64,000 bases of DNA, from contig OX419335.1 in assembly GCA_948470475.1 (NCBI GenBank), positions 18,714,979-18,778,978 of the forward strand, written 5' to 3'. Every line of letters begins with the position of its first letter. The first letter of the stretch is position 1. Position numbers and translations under genes: made by a program. The notes beneath the pieces were generated by a model. It had not been told where the DNA came from. It ran no database searches and saw only the letters and a program-made list of their open reading frames with translations. The stretch is from Galaxea fascicularis. Lineage: Eukaryota; Cnidaria; Anthozoa; Scleractinia; Euphylliidae. Shown piece by piece: positions 24,801-34,570 of the stretch.

Positions 24801-27800
24801 TCTGTGGTTGTAAATAATTATGATTATTATAATTATGATTATGATTGTGATTATTATGATGATGATTATTATAATTTGTCACAGAAGGCAGGATACAGTA
24901 CTTAACACCTGCAGTATTGATGGGGTGGTCATTGAGAAACAAGATACAATCATTTTTGCAAGGCTTCCTCCAATTGAGCTCTTGCTAGTTTTCTTGTGGG
25001 AAACAAAGTTCAGCATTATTTCTTGACCATAAAGCTCAATTCAACAAAGTTACCAACACGTACATGTATTACTTTTTGGTAAAAAATGTTAGTGCTCTTA
25101 CCTTTGCAACTGCCATTTCTCAGCCACAATGATTATGTTTCAATGAAATGACACCTTTAAGGGTTGCTTTGAATCATAATCAACTACCCACAACATAAGA
25201 TAATAATTATTTATAATGAACAAGGCAACACCCTCGTTGCTCTGGCATATGAATTTTGTAACACTTTCCTATTTGCAAAAAGTTGTTCCCAGCCATAAGG
25301 TCTGAACACCATTTGTTACTGCACGCATGCAAAGTACAGAAATAAGTAATGTGTGAATTAACGTGAGTCACGTATACTCCATGAAAATAATTTTCATGCT
25401 GTACGTGGTATCCTTTCTCAGCCCAGTACAGGATCCACAGTCTGGCTTGCTCCACTCATCACAAGTTGCATTATCTTTCACTTGTTTTTCTTCAAACTTA
25501 AACATACACATGCTGTACATAATGCACAGGCAGCAATATTCTACTTGTCAATTACCGCACTGTATGTCTTCTTGCAATGGGTGCATGCCATTTTCACTTT
25601 TGGATTTGTGGAACAGTGAAATACTCATCAACTGCACACTCTTGTAAAGTCATATGTTGGTTTTGTATACATGCTAAGAGTGGATGAAAAGACTGTTGAA
25701 AATCTCAAAACCATCAACTCATCCATGTTTGTCCTTTGTAAAAAAACCAACATTACCTGGTCGCCCAATGGCAAAAGTAAGTCACCAGGGGTGACTGGGT
25801 GCCGCTAGAGCACAGCCCTGGAGATACATGTAGTCAAACACATTCTTACCCTTAAATCCCTAAGAGTGACCAATGTTTTATTTCTTGTTTAAGAAACACT
25901 GCTCAGTCAAACAAAAAAGGTTGTGAGAAAAAGGATGTGATCAACAAGTAACAAAGGTGTTGATTGTGTAATGAATGCTCCTTATCATTACCATAGAAAA
26001 ATGTATGGACAACACAATAATATTTATTCAAACTTGCTTCATTGTGCCTTGTGAGGATAAATAACTTGTTTTTTCCCCCAATGCTTCTGTGTCATGTTGT
26101 GATCAAGTTTGATTATTCTTTACTTCCAGAATGTAGGGGGACGGTTTCCCTCTCCATTACCTCCTATTGGAATGTCATATGAGGAACCTCATAACAAACA
26201 ATCGGCTTCATATCAGTCATCCCTACCAGATCCTTGGCCTGTCCTAAATGATACAGAAAAGTTATTTGCTAGCAAGTTTGTGGGTATGGGCTTTCCAATC
26301 CCTCGTGTAGCTAGGGCTGTGCAGAGACTTGGAACAAAGGACAAAGAGGTGAGGACAAGTTCTGGTACATTCAGTAGACTTATTTTAGCATTTTGAATAG
26401 ATATTTGGGTCTTATATTTGTTTAAAGGGATTTAAAGGAATTATGTTGTATTTTTAAGGTGGTGCTAATGTTTGTTGCAGGTTATCATTGCAGGAGATTT
26501 TGATTTTTGAAATGGGCCAGGTCTTGATACCAATAATAATAATCCTTTTTATTGGAGCAACCTAACAAAAGTTAAAACACCAGCATTGGCTTCTACAGTA
26601 CTCTTGATGGAGGAGTGTGTTAAGGGATGTTAAGATAACTGACTGCAGGTTACAACATCCTTAATTTTTACAACAATCTGCAAATCAGTCAAATGAAGAC
26701 TGATACTTGCAGTTGTGAACACAATAATAATTATTTAAATGCAATTATGTAAAGCCTCAAAAAAAACAAAAAAAAAACAAAAAAAAACATGCAATGAATA
26801 TAATTGCACTCACAACTGTGAGGATCAGCCTTCATATGATTGCATTGCTGCAGTTCATAATGATTCATTTCATGTACATCACTCACATTCATCACTTTCA
26901 CAGGGACATGTGAACCCACAATAATTACTGACCTGCTCCCAACATCAGTGGCTTCATAGCTCAGTTGGTTGTGGTATCCCACTTGGTATCGCAAAGTCAC
27001 AGGTTCAAACCCTGTTGAAGCCATGAATTTTTTTTCAGGCTTCTTTATGCAATTGTTCATATTTGCATCCACAACTGCAAGGATCAGTCTTCATTTGATT
27101 TCGGGCCATGTAGCAGCTCTCGTAAGGTCTCACGAGATTGGCTTGCTACCCTTCTGGTGAACAAAAGAACAAACAACACAAACAATGGACCCTATCCCTA
27201 AAACAATAGAGGTGCTATACTATGCCTGCCAATGAAATTTAGAGCCTTATGAGAGCTGCTACAGTACTGTTGATTTCATTTCCACTGTTCATACATAATT
27301 CATTTCATATACATCACCCACTGCAAAGTAGTGTTGTTTATAACTACATCAACTGTCTTGATGCTTCTGACTCTTTTATAGGTCATTGAATTCCTAGTGA
27401 ATGTAGACGATTTATGTGAAAACAAAACATACTCAGCAGATTCTGTGGAAGTTGCTCTTGTGTTTAACCCTGAAAAAGCTAAGGTAGCCATTTTACTAAC
27501 TGTTTTATTTCATTGCAGCTGTCAGTGTGTGACATCCTCATATCCTGAGTTGTCATTATTTGATAAAAAGGCAACTGTTTTATTTTAATGGGCCATGAAC
27601 ATGCATTTTACACATTATTCCAGATGCAACTTTGCATCTATGTGTATAGTGGCATTGCATGGTAACATGCAGTTGAAGCGCTTGGTGCCAAAAGGGGATA
27701 AGTTATAATTTGGCATTAAAATCCAAATTCTCTTCAAAATTTGTTCTCAGTTGGCTTACAGACTGGCTTACATTGTAGCTATAGGTCTAAACTTATTTTG

Positions 27801-28950
27801 AAGTCGTCAATCTGGAAATTTGCCTGAAACTAAACCAACTGAAGTGGGGCATGTATCATTTCTTTTCAACTGAGCATCACTGAGGTCCTTTTTGTTTCTG
27901 TTCATGACTTCTTGGCAAAGTTACACTGTAATTAATCAAATTAAGCATTTAGGTCTCAAAGTAAATGCAGATCTACTTTTTAAAAGCAATACCCATAGTC
28001 CGTGTGCCACATCAGAGTGTATAAAATTATATAGCAAAATTCTGGTCATACAGTAATTTCAAATCATCATTTACTGTATCTGCTTGATACAATGAGCTGT
28101 TCAGCTGGCCTTGGTAGCTGCCTACAGCTCATTTATTGCCCCAATCGTAACTCTATACATTGTAGTTTCACATGAATCAGCACATAGTTAGTCTACTGGT
28201 AGCTATTAATTTGGTTTGTGATGTAAGCAACCTAATCATAATTGTAAGAGAGTTATGGGGAAGTGTGAATCTATAATTATATTGTAAGCGCCATAATCAT
28301 AACCATAATCATAAGAAAAAGAATATGATGCTTATAATGTTGCTTATGTCAGTGCTTATGATAATGATTTTTGATTCACATTGGATTTTAATGCTCCTTA
28401 CAATTATTTCAATTTTATTATGATGCTTGTGTGAACCAGACTTAACCCTTTCCTCCCTAAGAGTGACTTTATAGATTTCACTCTGTCTAATGCCAGACGA
28501 TTTTACTCATCAGAGGGAGACCCCTCAGGGGTTAAAGGGTTAAAAAAACTATCTCCCTTAAAAGTGATACCCAGATGGGAGTCCTCCCTTAAAAGTGATA
28601 CCCAGATGGGAGTCTCTATATGGTTAAAGTGGTTTGAAAATTTTCTAAATCAAAGCAAATTAAGACCACTGAATCTACTTGATTGTATAGTGTAGTGGGA
28701 ATTTAATTTGTGGTGTTTCTACCCAGCTGATGCTGTGATTACTTCCTGTTATCCCCAACTTTTTTGTTTGAGTGTGATTAATCAGCTGTATTACTTGTTT
28801 GTGGTTTTGTAGGCAGTGGAATTCCTTGAGCTTGTGAAGACTTTTAAAGAGTATGGCTTTAAGGAAGAAAACATTCATGAATGTCTGCGTGCTGCTGATA
28901 ATGATCAAGAAAAGGCACTGGAATATCTTGTGACCCTTTCTTCTACTTAA
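21815..28950 (+). CDS. UBAP1: UBAP1 homologue (ESCRT-I subunit), 7 coding exons, 547 aa
   Basis: UBAP1 is a metazoan ESCRT-I subunit that links ubiquitinated cargo to sorting at endosomes. Seven exons join in frame with GT-AG borders: 21815-21854, 22093-22163, 22882-22938, 23322-24338, 26130-26348, 27382-27483 and 28813-28950, giving 547 codons plus stop (human UBAP1 is about 500 aa). Residues about 17-65 match the UMA segment that binds other ESCRT-I subunits (VKIGEKFRPPKK, then LPVGW and YDFNREKE). A conserved central block lies at 140-170 (DFEGDTSTPFELVELQTI). The C-terminus (about 435-545) holds two UBA-like helical bundles, with VGMGFPIPRVARAV and FKEYGFKEENIHECLRAADND, as in the UBAP1 SOUBA region. 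The 170-395 linker is Ser/Pro/Gln-rich and poorly conserved. The ATG at 21815 is chosen because it opens the only short exon that joins the UMA exon in phase. Seen: splice sites, motifs. Inferred: function. Confidence 0.95.
22093..22163 (+). CDS. UBAP1: UBAP1 exon 2 (start of UMA segment)
   Basis: The acceptor is TTTGTAG| and the donor is AAG|GTAAGC. With the base from exon 1 it reads HHAEFHSLQGVEVKIGEKFRPPKK, the conserved UMA opening. It ends in phase 0. Confidence 0.93.
22882..22938 (+). CDS. UBAP1: UBAP1 exon 3
   Basis: This 57-nt exon lies between TTTCAG| and GTT|GTAAGT. It reads VTLPVGWQQKDPSAALSLV, continuing the UMA segment (human has a related LPIGF/LPDCLQ stretch). Both borders are phase 0. 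Confidence 0.92.
23322..24338 (+). CDS. UBAP1: UBAP1 exon 4 (large central exon)
   Basis: This 1017-nt exon (339 codons) lies between ATTAG| and CAG|GTATTT. It opens with YDFNREKEVVEKAE, matching the end of the UMA segment, then carries the conserved DISDFEGDTSTPFELVEL block and a long Ser/Pro/Gln-rich linker that is probably disordered. Without splicing the frame stops at 24356, shortly after the donor. Confidence 0.94.
24535..24700 (+). mobile_element. LINE 3' scrap in UBAP1 intron 4
   Basis: The frame reads LGSCSLYSVAPQLHVWHSLP, then VSTRNLSSKDKFKKAL, the conserved end of many LINE reverse transcriptases (APxLWNxLPxxIR...FKxxL). It is about 55 codons and in the same orientation as the gene. 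Confidence 0.65.
26130..26348 (+). CDS. UBAP1: UBAP1 exon 5 (first UBA-like bundle)
   Basis: This 219-nt, phase-0 exon lies between TTCCAG| and GAG|GTGAGG. It contains LFASKFVGMGFPIPRVARAVQ, with the MGF/Y loop typical of UBA folds. Confidence 0.93.
26790..27330 (+). mobile_element. SINE copy with a nested element, in UBAP1 intron 5
   Basis: The SINE leader (GACATGTGAACCCACAATAA), tRNA-like head (GGCTTCATAGCTCAGTTGGT to GGTTCAAACCCTGTTGAAGC) and body are present. The tail is split at about 27108-27265 by a small element with TGTAGCAGCTCTCGTAAGG and inverted CCTTATGAGAGCTGCTACA ends, after which the SINE tail (TTCATTTCATATACATCACC) resumes. Confidence 0.75.
27382..27483 (+). CDS. UBAP1: UBAP1 exon 6
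   Basis: This 102-nt, phase-0 exon lies between TTATAG| and AAG|GTAGCC. It reads VIEFLVNVDDLCENKTYSAD and onward, completing the first UBA helix bundle and entering the second. Confidence 0.91.
28442..28543. mobile_element. short TTAACCC MITE, diverged copy
   Basis: The ends TTAACCCTTT and AAAGGGTTAA, with the internal ACTCTGTCTAATGCCAGACG, match the two copies at 28998 and 29138. It lies in the last UBAP1 intron and is followed by a 31-bp direct duplication (AAAAGTGATACCCAGATGGG) at 28552-28614. Confidence 0.8.
28813..28950 (+). CDS. UBAP1: UBAP1 exon 7 and stop
   Basis: The acceptor is TTTGTAG|. It reads AVEFLELVKTFKEYGFKEEN, then an ECLRAADNDQEKALEYL helix, and stops with TAA at 28948-28950. 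The FKEYGF loop and the DNDQEKALEYL helix match the last UBA of UBAP1 proteins. Confidence 0.94.
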   Translation, partial: AVEFLELVKTFKEYGFKEENIHECLRAADNDQEKALEYLVTLSST

Positions 28951-28997
28951 TGTGAGTAAATGGCCAGAGGTGCTTCAATTTTTAGTATGAAATACCA

Positions 28998-29027
28998 TTA
29001 ACCCTTTAACCCCTAAGAGTGCCAAAT

Positions 29028-29077
<50 letters not shown>

Positions 29078-29107
29078 AGGGAAACCCCTTAGGGCTTAAA
29101 GGGTTAA
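28998..29107. mobile_element. 110-bp TTAACCC MITE, copy A
   Basis: Perfect TTAACCCTTTAA...-type ends, and the internal palindrome GTGCCAAATGGCAC. It lies 47 bp after the UBAP1 stop codon. Confidence 0.85.
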
Positions 29108-29137
29108 CAACATCTTCACCCAAAAACTATGTCCCCA

Positions 29138-29167
29138 TTAACCCTTTAACCCCTAAGAGTGCCAAAT

Positions 29168-29217
<50 letters not shown>

Positions 29218-29247
29218 AGGGAAACCCCTTAGGGCTTAAAGGGTTAA
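29138..29247. mobile_element. 110-bp TTAACCC MITE, copy B, identical to A
   Basis: By eye every base matches copy A. The offset is 140 bp, with 30 bp of unique sequence between the copies. Confidence 0.85.
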
Positions 29248-29596
29248 GAGATACTGGTATTCTCTATACAGGCGCAAGCTAATCCTCATGCTGTTGGAGT
29301 GCATTTCGTGCATGATACCATTTCCAACCCCCCCCCCCCCCCCAGAAAAAAAAATTCAATCAATGCATTTCTTGCATTTTTAACTACAAGACTTTATTAA
29401 TTTTGATGACTACTGAGTAACTATAATTATCAACTTAGCATGAGCTCTGGTTTGATCTACACACTAACGTGTGAACTACATGTCTTCTTTTTTTCAATTT
29501 TCTCATGTTCCTATGTTATTCTTTATTTCAGGAATCTTTACTGGGACTGGTTTCAACACCTCTGTGGCTACAGAAAGACGTTGTTCAACAGCATTC

Positions 29597-29982
29597 TTAA
29601 CCCTTTGACTCCTAAGATCTGATAAGCAATTCTCCCTTCAAGCTGTCATACATTCCTTGCAGGAGTTTCAATAACATTTGAAGTAGGCAGCTGGTTAGAG
29701 AAAAGTAACCGACTTTACTTTAATTTAATTTCAAAGAATCTTTCTTAATTACTTAAATTTAGGGGAAAGAGTAGCCAACTTCTCTGAGAGAAGTAGCCGA
29801 CGCTTTTCGTCGACCGTCGGTGCTAACTGAAAGCACTGCCTTGTAAATGAGTTAAGAGAATCTGGTGTTATGACACCCTCCAACTGATACATTTTTCTAT
29901 TCTCATCACCTGTTTGCTTTATAGTGTGTTGAGATTGTGAGGAGAAGTTACGTTTAATGACTTCTGGGAGTTAAAGGGTTAA
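29597..29982. mobile_element. related longer MITE with TTAACCCTTTGACTCC ends
   Basis: TTAACCCTTTGACTCCTAAG at the left and ACTTCTGGGAGTTAAAGGGT plus TAA at the right. The body is unrelated to the 110-bp copies and may itself hold an insertion (AGTAACCGACTTTAC...AGTAGCCGACG). Confidence 0.65.
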
Positions 29983-30326
29983 CAAACATTTTAGCGATAT
30001 CAGTGAATTCTATAAATAGAAGTAGTTAAATAGCTACCAATACTTGTAGTGAACATAAAGTAGTTATGTGCACTTGCAAAAGAATGTATTATAATTTTAA
30101 ATTTCTATAAAGGCTCAGATTTATTTCTTTAGTACAATGTTAACATGTATTTAATTCTTTGTCCAGTTAATGTTGTTCCCTTATACTTTGTCTTTGCTTC
30201 ACCATACTATTTGGTTTAATTTACAGAAAAATGAACACTGTTTCTTTGTTAGAGGTCAAACTAAAAATTACTTGACTTTCCTCTGGACACTTTTGTGCAC
30301 TAGATGCCATTTACTGTACCTTTATT

Positions 30327-30332
30327 AATAAA
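30327..30332 (+). promoter_or_regulatory. candidate poly(A) signal for UBAP1
   Basis: An AATAAA lies about 1.4 kb after the UBAP1 stop, followed by a T/GT-rich stretch. It is the first clean AATAAA I noticed before the next locus. The interval is full of MITEs, so an earlier non-canonical site is possible. Confidence 0.35.
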
Positions 30333-30970
30333 AATATTTGCTTTGAGTTTCGATTGGCGCATTGTTTTGTTTGCTTGACTGCTGTGGGTAGAGCGACTAC
30401 TTCTGGTGCCTCCTGATAAATTCACGCAGTTTATGGCCACATGCACTGCATGTGGGATTAAGAGCAGATGTTTGCCAGGGCAGTTGGCATATCAAAGAAC
30501 TTTGGAGATAAACATGATTCTAAAAAGCATTGCAATGTACGGGAATTGCGCAGTTACGTCAGAAGGCACTGTCTTTAAGGTGCATGGGGAACGCTGGTTT
30601 CTGGCCCCTTATCCAGCACTGTAATGGATTAACACTGCCGCACCGAGTCAGATGAGATCAAAACAACAGAATTTGAATGTGCTGTTTACAACGTTACTTT
30701 ATTTTTCATGACCAAGGTGGTATATTAGTTTCTATTATTTTCTGGCCACGTCGTAGCGGGCATTACCCATTAAATCTACCTAAATAACGTTTGAGCCCAA
30801 GTATTGCTGTCACAATTTGCTCACCATTGATTGGCCATTTGTGATATCGTGTCCACGGTTTGGAGATTATAACTTCCTCATTAATAATGAACGCAAAGTT
30901 TTCAAGCGCAGTCTTCATCAAAATATTAGCACGGTTAATTGAAAGTTATACCGAATGAAATTTCAGCGCC

Positions 30971-31491
30971 TTAAAAAAAATGAAAACCGTCGTCGCCGTT
31001 GGCAGAGCAGTCCCGAGGGACCGTGCGCCGCACTCGGTGAGGTCTCTCCAAGGCTATGAACAATGGCTGGTGTGGCTGAGTCTCAGTCACTGTTGCAGAA
31101 TGTCGTTGTGCGGTATTCGGTCCTGCCAGGTGATGGCCAGAATGCGTTTGAGGCAGCGCATGTGGAAGGTGTTCAGACGACGCTCCTGTCTCAAGTATAT
31201 GGTCCATGTCTCATTGCCATAGAGGAGAGTGTTGAGGATGCAGGCCTGATGGACGCGCATATTAGCGTTCTCTGTGAGCATCCTGTTGTCCCACACCCTT
31301 TTCGAAAGCTTTCCCTGTCCGTCCGAGTTGATCTCTGTGTCAAGCGACAGGTTGGTAGAGATGGTGCGGGTGACATTGGAGTCAATTATTATTCTTGTGG
31401 TAATCGTATTTGCTGTAATTGTTGAGGTGTGAACGAGTACCTTTTGGCCCTTTTTAAAATAACAGTCGTTAATGAAAATGCCTATATTCAA
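30971..31491 (-). mobile_element. LINE reverse-transcriptase C-terminal fragment
   Basis: The - strand frame reads KLSKRVWDNRMLTENANMRV, HQACILNTLLYGNETWTIYL, then RRLNTFHMRCLKRILAITWQ and DRIPHNDILQQ, the standard tail of an RTE/Ingi-type LINE reverse transcriptase. It breaks at about 31090 and continues in another frame to about 30971. Confidence 0.82.
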
Positions 31492-32407
31492 ACCAAGAAA
31501 GAGTGAAGATATACATGCGTCCGCCTTCCAAATCTTTGTATTTGACCATCCTCAATCACAGTACCTGACTCGACGCTGTCAATCACTGGTGCATAGATAT
31601 ATCCTCTTGATCCCTCCCCCTTCTAGCAGTTTTCTACAAACATTGCTTCTTAGGATTCAACTGAGTTTGAATACCTGATGAGGAAACATCTAAACGGCGA
31701 GCATGGAAGGAAGATTTTTGTCTCTTGGTTAACGCCACCCAGGCGCGTTATTTGTATCCGATCCACATCGAACAGAAATTTGTGTCCAGGTCTCTCGATT
31801 GGCCAATTTTTGTGGGCCAAGCGCGAATACAACATCCTCGAGTAGCATCACTAGTAAATCACAGAGAACCACACTAAAATCTTGGACAATTCAAATGGAA
31901 AATCAAGACCATCCCTTCCGCCATCATGTGAGTGATGGAAGAAAAGTGAGCGCGAATTCATCATTGATTTGGGGTGGGGGAAGGGGTTTGTTGTCTTTGT
32001 TTTATTCTGTCAAAGACTCTAATGTGGTACAGACACGGTGGGCAAACAGCACCCCTTGTTTTATATGGCTAGATTTTCCGTATCCTTAAAGGCCTGCATG
32101 ACGCCGTTTCTTCTTATTAAACTTAAGTGGACAAGTTCAGATCTGAAAACCGCTTCTGCTTTTCCCCATATGCGCTGCCGCGGGGCTCATCTATGCTGAA
32201 AAATAGAGGAAAGGAACTAGGAACTAGTTCCAAAAATAAATATCAAGACGTCTCGTCACTTTTGACCCGTTAACATTATATTATAAAAGAAGAAGAAACA
32301 CCAAAACAAATATCGTTTTACAAGAGATTATACTTCGTCTTTTTTCTTGCGTTTAACTGTCGTAGGCTGATATAACAGCTCTGTGGTCCTATTATGTCAA
32401 TCCCTTT
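31492..32407. other. no gene seen
   Basis: Frames of up to 96 codons without motifs. Part of it should be the 3' UTR of the membrane-protein gene; no clear AATAAA was seen on the - strand. Confidence 0.45.
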
Positions 32408-34570
32408 CTAAAACATTATTAAAAGGTAAGTTAATGATATTTGTATCAAACAGAACAAAAGGCAAAAGCAATACGTATTATAAAATAATAATCCAACATA
32501 TGATTGATTGCAGATTTCGGCGTCTAAATTATTTGCGGGATAACTGTTACCATACATTTGGCTAACGTTGGTTTGTACTGTTTGGCGAACCCTTTTTTCT
32601 AAAGACGTATGATACTCCGTTTCATCTAAGTTCCTAATCATTGATACGGATACCGCAAAACAAATAAAGATGACTTTGGCCAGCTGACACGTATCCATTA
32701 GCATCGCTATAAAGAAAGCGAGAGAGATGGCGATGAAATCCACAATGACATTTCGAACCATTCTGTGAGTGTTTCCTTTGATGGGCAGTAGTTCCTCACA
32801 AGTCACATCAAAAAGCGCTTTCGGAATGCATTTCATGGTGTGGGGCCGATCATCCTCTGTATCTGGAGTTGGTCGTTCACAAAATTTGAGAAGAGTTTTA
32901 GCGAGATTCGTATATTTGCTTGTGAAAGAGTTATAGTTCCTCCATAAGGAGAAACACGTCAGTGTAAGACAAGCCACAAATGGAAGATTTTGTTCGGTAA
33001 AGGCAACAGTGACCGCCACTTGTGACAACAACACAACGCCAAGCGCTGCAGACCACAATAAAAATATCACTCCAAAACAAGACAAGGTAGAGACAAAGAT
33101 GTCAAAGACAACAAAAACTACTCGAACAGCCAATGGCGTAAATATAGTAGAAAAGGCACTGTGCTTAGGCCAAAAAGGACTCAAGCATGCAGGCCTGCAT
33201 AGCGATGATATAGGACAAAATAGCGCACCGACTACTATGAAGCCAGACCATAAGAATAAAAAAATGGGGGCGAGTATTCCACACATTTCTATTAAAATTC
33301 GAACTGGAAGATGAATGAAGAAAAAGCAAAGAAATTCTTTAGAAATTATGCATCGACTGACTAGACCATCTTTTACGAACTGATATGTTAGGAAAAACCT
33401 TTTTGAAAGCCATTTGCATGAATCATGGTAGATATTCCTGATTAAGTCCGGAACAAAGAAGGAAAAATAACTCATTGTAAGATCTTTGTACACATCATGA
33501 ACACCTTTAGCGTTCGGCCTCTCTATGATAAAATGCAAATAAAAGGCATGCAAAAAATAACAACCATAACATAGCAATCGGAATGGCTGAAACACATGAC
33601 CTTCAGATAAAGAGTTTTGCTTAGGAATAACATTTTTGGTGAGAAGGTAATCAACAAACAGAGCAGGAAGTAAAAATGGCATGGGTAAAAGTAAAACACG
33701 CATAATGAATCTTTTTGTCATATTCCAGGTAGAGTAATGCATAGAAGAAAAATAGTTGCCAATAAGACTGCGAAAACCCACTGGGCTTGGTCCATTTACA
33801 ATGATGTGACGGATGCCTTGGTGCGTGATTTCTGTGGCGCTGAAAAGACCCATAAAAGCAGGACCAAAATAAGTAAACAGTACAATGAACCAGAAAAGCG
33901 CACGATTTAGGGAGGACTGCCAGGCTTCGTGTCTGAAGTCAACAATTTTGATGCAGCTCTGTTGAACATTCTCAGTGTCCGCAGTACATATTTTCCCAAC
34001 TGATCCAAACTGTGCCAATGGGACGATTTTCTTTGTGAGTTCATCTGGAGAAAGTTCGCTAATATTTGCCTCGCTTGTGGCAGAATTGTTGGTCCTGAAT
34101 CCAAAGGTGCACAGAGCTTTGACGCTATGCGAAAACTGTTTCTCTATGGAAGCTTTCTCAATGAAGTTCTTCAAAGCATGGTCAACAAATCCAGGGACGC
34201 TCTCGTTGTTTGGCGTGACAATCCTGACCCACAGATGTTTAACACCGCTGCTTACGGTCGAATTAACGATCGATCTTCCACGTGTTGTGTTGATACATTG
34301 GTCATCTATTTCCATCTGGTATTCGATACGAAGTTTAAACAGCCTTCCACCGCGGGTTATCGTTCTCTTTAAATAGTGTATACTCCAATGATCTGTTGTA
34401 ATGCTGCAATTCCATCCGCACTCCATATCCAAGTCATTAACCCGCTCCGCCATATTGTGATGAGTCAATACCAGCTCATCGGTTACCTCAATCGACTCCC
34501 CCTGATAATGAAGTAGAAACAAAATAAAGAATAAAATAGCACGCAATATTTTTGTGCCCTTCAATTCCAT
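32408..34570 (-). CDS. single-exon multi-pass membrane protein, family unrecognised, 720 aa
   Basis: This intact reading frame runs from the ATG at 34570 to a stop at 32408. The frame is open 15 codons further upstream only from a GTG, so the internal ATG (context GAAATGG) is preferred, and it opens straight onto a signal peptide (MELKGTKILRAILFFILFLL). Residues about 26-222 look extracellular: six Cys (51, 55, 92, 154, 195, 206) and N-glycosylation sequons near 54, 94, 103, 122, 161 and 169. Hydrophobic segments follow at about 225-245, 290-310, 332-350, 425-455, 484-525, 530-543, 606-626, 628-645 and 692-719, suggesting 8-10 passes. A conserved-looking turn, VNGPSPVGFRSLIGNYF (258-274), follows the first pass. 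DC-STAMP-like and polycystin-like folds were considered; no diagnostic motif supports either. The intact length, signal peptide and sequons argue that it is a real gene. Confidence 0.72.
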   Translation of the reverse strand: MELKGTKILRAILFFILFLLHYQGESIEVTDELVLTHHNMAERVNDLDMECGWNCSITTDHWSIHYLKRTITRGGRLFKLRIEYQMEIDDQCINTTRGRSIVNSTVSSGVKHLWVRIVTPNNESVPGFVDHALKNFIEKASIEKQFSHSVKALCTFGFRTNNSATSEANISELSPDELTKKIVPLAQFGSVGKICTADTENVQQSCIKIVDFRHEAWQSSLNRALFWFIVLFTYFGPAFMGLFSATEITHQGIRHIIVNGPSPVGFRSLIGNYFSSMHYSTWNMTKRFIMRVLLLPMPFLLPALFVDYLLTKNVIPKQNSLSEGHVFQPFRLLCYGCYFLHAFYLHFIIERPNAKGVHDVYKDLTMSYFSFFVPDLIRNIYHDSCKWLSKRFFLTYQFVKDGLVSRCIISKEFLCFFFIHLPVRILIEMCGILAPIFLFLWSGFIVVGALFCPISSLCRPACLSPFWPKHSAFSTIFTPLAVRVVFVVFDIFVSTLSCFGVIFLLWSAALGVVLLSQVAVTVAFTEQNLPFVACLTLTCFSLWRNYNSFTSKYTNLAKTLLKFCERPTPDTEDDRPHTMKCIPKALFDVTCEELLPIKGNTHRMVRNVIVDFIAISLAFFIAMLMDTCQLAKVIFICFAVSVSMIRNLDETEYHTSLEKRVRQTVQTNVSQMYGNSYPANNLDAEICNQSYVGLLFYNTYCFCLLFCLIQISLTYLLIMF

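Noticed and set aside
33009..34376. Frames of 81-133 codons on the + strand over the membrane-protein gene
   Set aside because: Antisense shadows of the intact - strand frame.
32408..34570. DC-STAMP or polycystin assignment for the membrane protein
   Set aside because: Pass number is roughly compatible, but I see no diagnostic cysteine pattern, RING domain or channel motif.
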